Assembly: GCA_030040475.1 (NCBI GenBank)
Contig: JASHTQ010000564.1
Location: 1-6,194 of the forward strand
Source of the DNA: Streptosporangiaceae bacterium
GTDB lineage: Bacteria; Actinomycetota; Actinomycetes; Streptosporangiales; Streptosporangiaceae
Direction of reading: 5' to 3'
Length of the DNA stretch: 6,194 bases
Shown here one piece after another: positions 5,586 to 6,194 of the stretch (its first letter is position 1; every line of letters begins with the position of its first letter). The notes beneath the pieces are model-generated. The model ran no database searches, had not been told where the DNA came from, and saw nothing but the letters and a program-made list of their open reading frames with translations. The position numbers and the translations under genes were made by a program.

Positions 5586-6194
5586 TCAGCCCACCAGGGT
5601 CTTGACCGCGGCGGTCAGGTCGGCCATGGCCTTCTTGGCGTCGGCGAAGTACATGCTGGTCTTGGGGTCGGCGTACAGCTCGTTGTCGATGCCGGCGTAG
5701 CCGTGGCCCATCGAGCGCTTGATCACGATGATCGACTTGGCCTGGTCCACGTCCAGGATCGGCATGCCGGAGATCTCGTTGCCCGGCCGGCGGGCCGCCG
5801 GGTTGGTCACGTCGTTGGCCCCGATGACCAGGGCCACGTCGGTGCGGGCGAACTCCGGGTTGATCTCGTCCATCTCCTTGAGCTGCGGGTACGGCACGTT
5901 CGCCTCGGCGAGCAGCACGTTCATGTGGCCGGGCATCCGGCCCGCGACCGGGTGGATCGCGTAGCTGACCTCGATGCCGTGGTCTTCGAGGACCTTTGCC
6001 AGCTCGGCGACGCCGTGCTGGGCCTGCGCGGCGGCAAGGCCGTACCCGGGCACGATGATCACCTTGCTGGCATACGCGAGCTGGATGGCCGCGTCGTCGG
6101 CGGCGATCGAGCGGATCTGCGCGTCCGCGGCCGCCTCGAGCGGCACCGCGGTGTCCCCGGTGCCGAAGCCGCCGACGATGATGTTGGCCAGCGA
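5586..6194 (-). CDS. pntB: NAD(P) transhydrogenase subunit beta, C-terminal domain III (5' end outside window)
   Basis: Beta subunit of the proton-pumping transhydrogenase in the cytoplasmic membrane, which moves hydride from NADH to NADP+ using the proton gradient and so supplies NADPH. The visible 202 residues are the cytosolic NADP(H)-binding domain III and the tail of the membrane domain (SLANIIVGGFGTGDT). Diagnostic blocks are VPGYGLAAAQAQHGV (48-62, nucleotide-binding GYG-A loop), HPVAGRMPGHMNVLLAEA (81-98), MDEINPEFARTDVALVIGAN (108-127), DVTNPAA (128-134), KRSMGHGYAG (159-168) and the terminal FADAKKAM region. The frame is open to the window edge; the GTG at 6146 is an internal Val, not a start. 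About 260 N-terminal residues, mostly membrane helices, lie off the window, judged against the 462-residue E. coli protein. The C terminus is complete at TGA (5586-5588). A pntA gene is expected upstream, beyond the right edge. Confidence 0.97.
   Translation of the reverse strand, partial: SLANIIVGGFGTGDTAVPLEAAADAQIRSIAADDAAIQLAYASKVIIVPGYGLAAAQAQHGVAELAKVLEDHGIEVSYAIHPVAGRMPGHMNVLLAEANVPYPQLKEMDEINPEFARTDVALVIGANDVTNPAARRPGNEISGMPILDVDQAKSIIVIKRSMGHGYAGIDNELYADPKTSMYFADAKKAMADLTAAVKTLVG

Overview
The window is very GC-rich, with strong G/C bias at third codon positions, GTG as well as ATG starts and short Shine-Dalgarno sites. Together with the gene types this points to a high-GC actinomycete, for example a Streptosporangiales or Pseudonocardiales-like organism. 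That placement is inferred from composition and family resemblance, not from a search. Most of the window is chromosomal housekeeping and amino-acid metabolism, with two accessory pieces: a transposase remnant at the left edge and a toxin-antitoxin pair on the right.

Layout, left to right. Bases 1-171 hold the C-terminal end of a transposase, probably ISKra4-like, followed by a small hairpin. Bases 265-322 hold a promoter-like region with repeated GGTCC boxes. On the + strand follow an EamA/DMT permease (344-1420) and, 14 bases later, a B3/B4 tRNA-binding-domain protein (1435-2277); these look like one operon. A class I DAHP synthase (2342-3397, aroG-like) comes next. It ends in a convergent intergenic region (3398-3516) with a hairpin and a perfect 19-bp direct repeat.

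On the - strand, reading right to left, are the 3' end of the NAD(P) transhydrogenase beta subunit gene (pntB, 5586 to the window edge), a Phd/YefM-like antitoxin (5223-5480), a RelE/ParE-type toxin that overlaps it by 4 bases and carries an apparent 1-base frameshift (4976-5226), and a stand-alone TrpB2-type tryptophan synthase beta chain (3517-4881).

How they may work together: DAHP synthase starts the shikimate pathway and TrpB2 makes tryptophan from indole and serine, so the two convergent genes both serve aromatic amino acids. The EamA permease and the B3/B4 protein probably serve amino-acid-related export and mis-charged tRNA editing, but their substrates cannot be read from the sequence. 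The toxin-antitoxin pair looks inserted between pntB and trpB2. I found no clear evidence of a wholly new system. The best leads are the frameshifted toxin, the 19-bp repeat pair, the three TGACCG half-sites downstream of pntB and the MocR/PdxR-like boxes before the permease.
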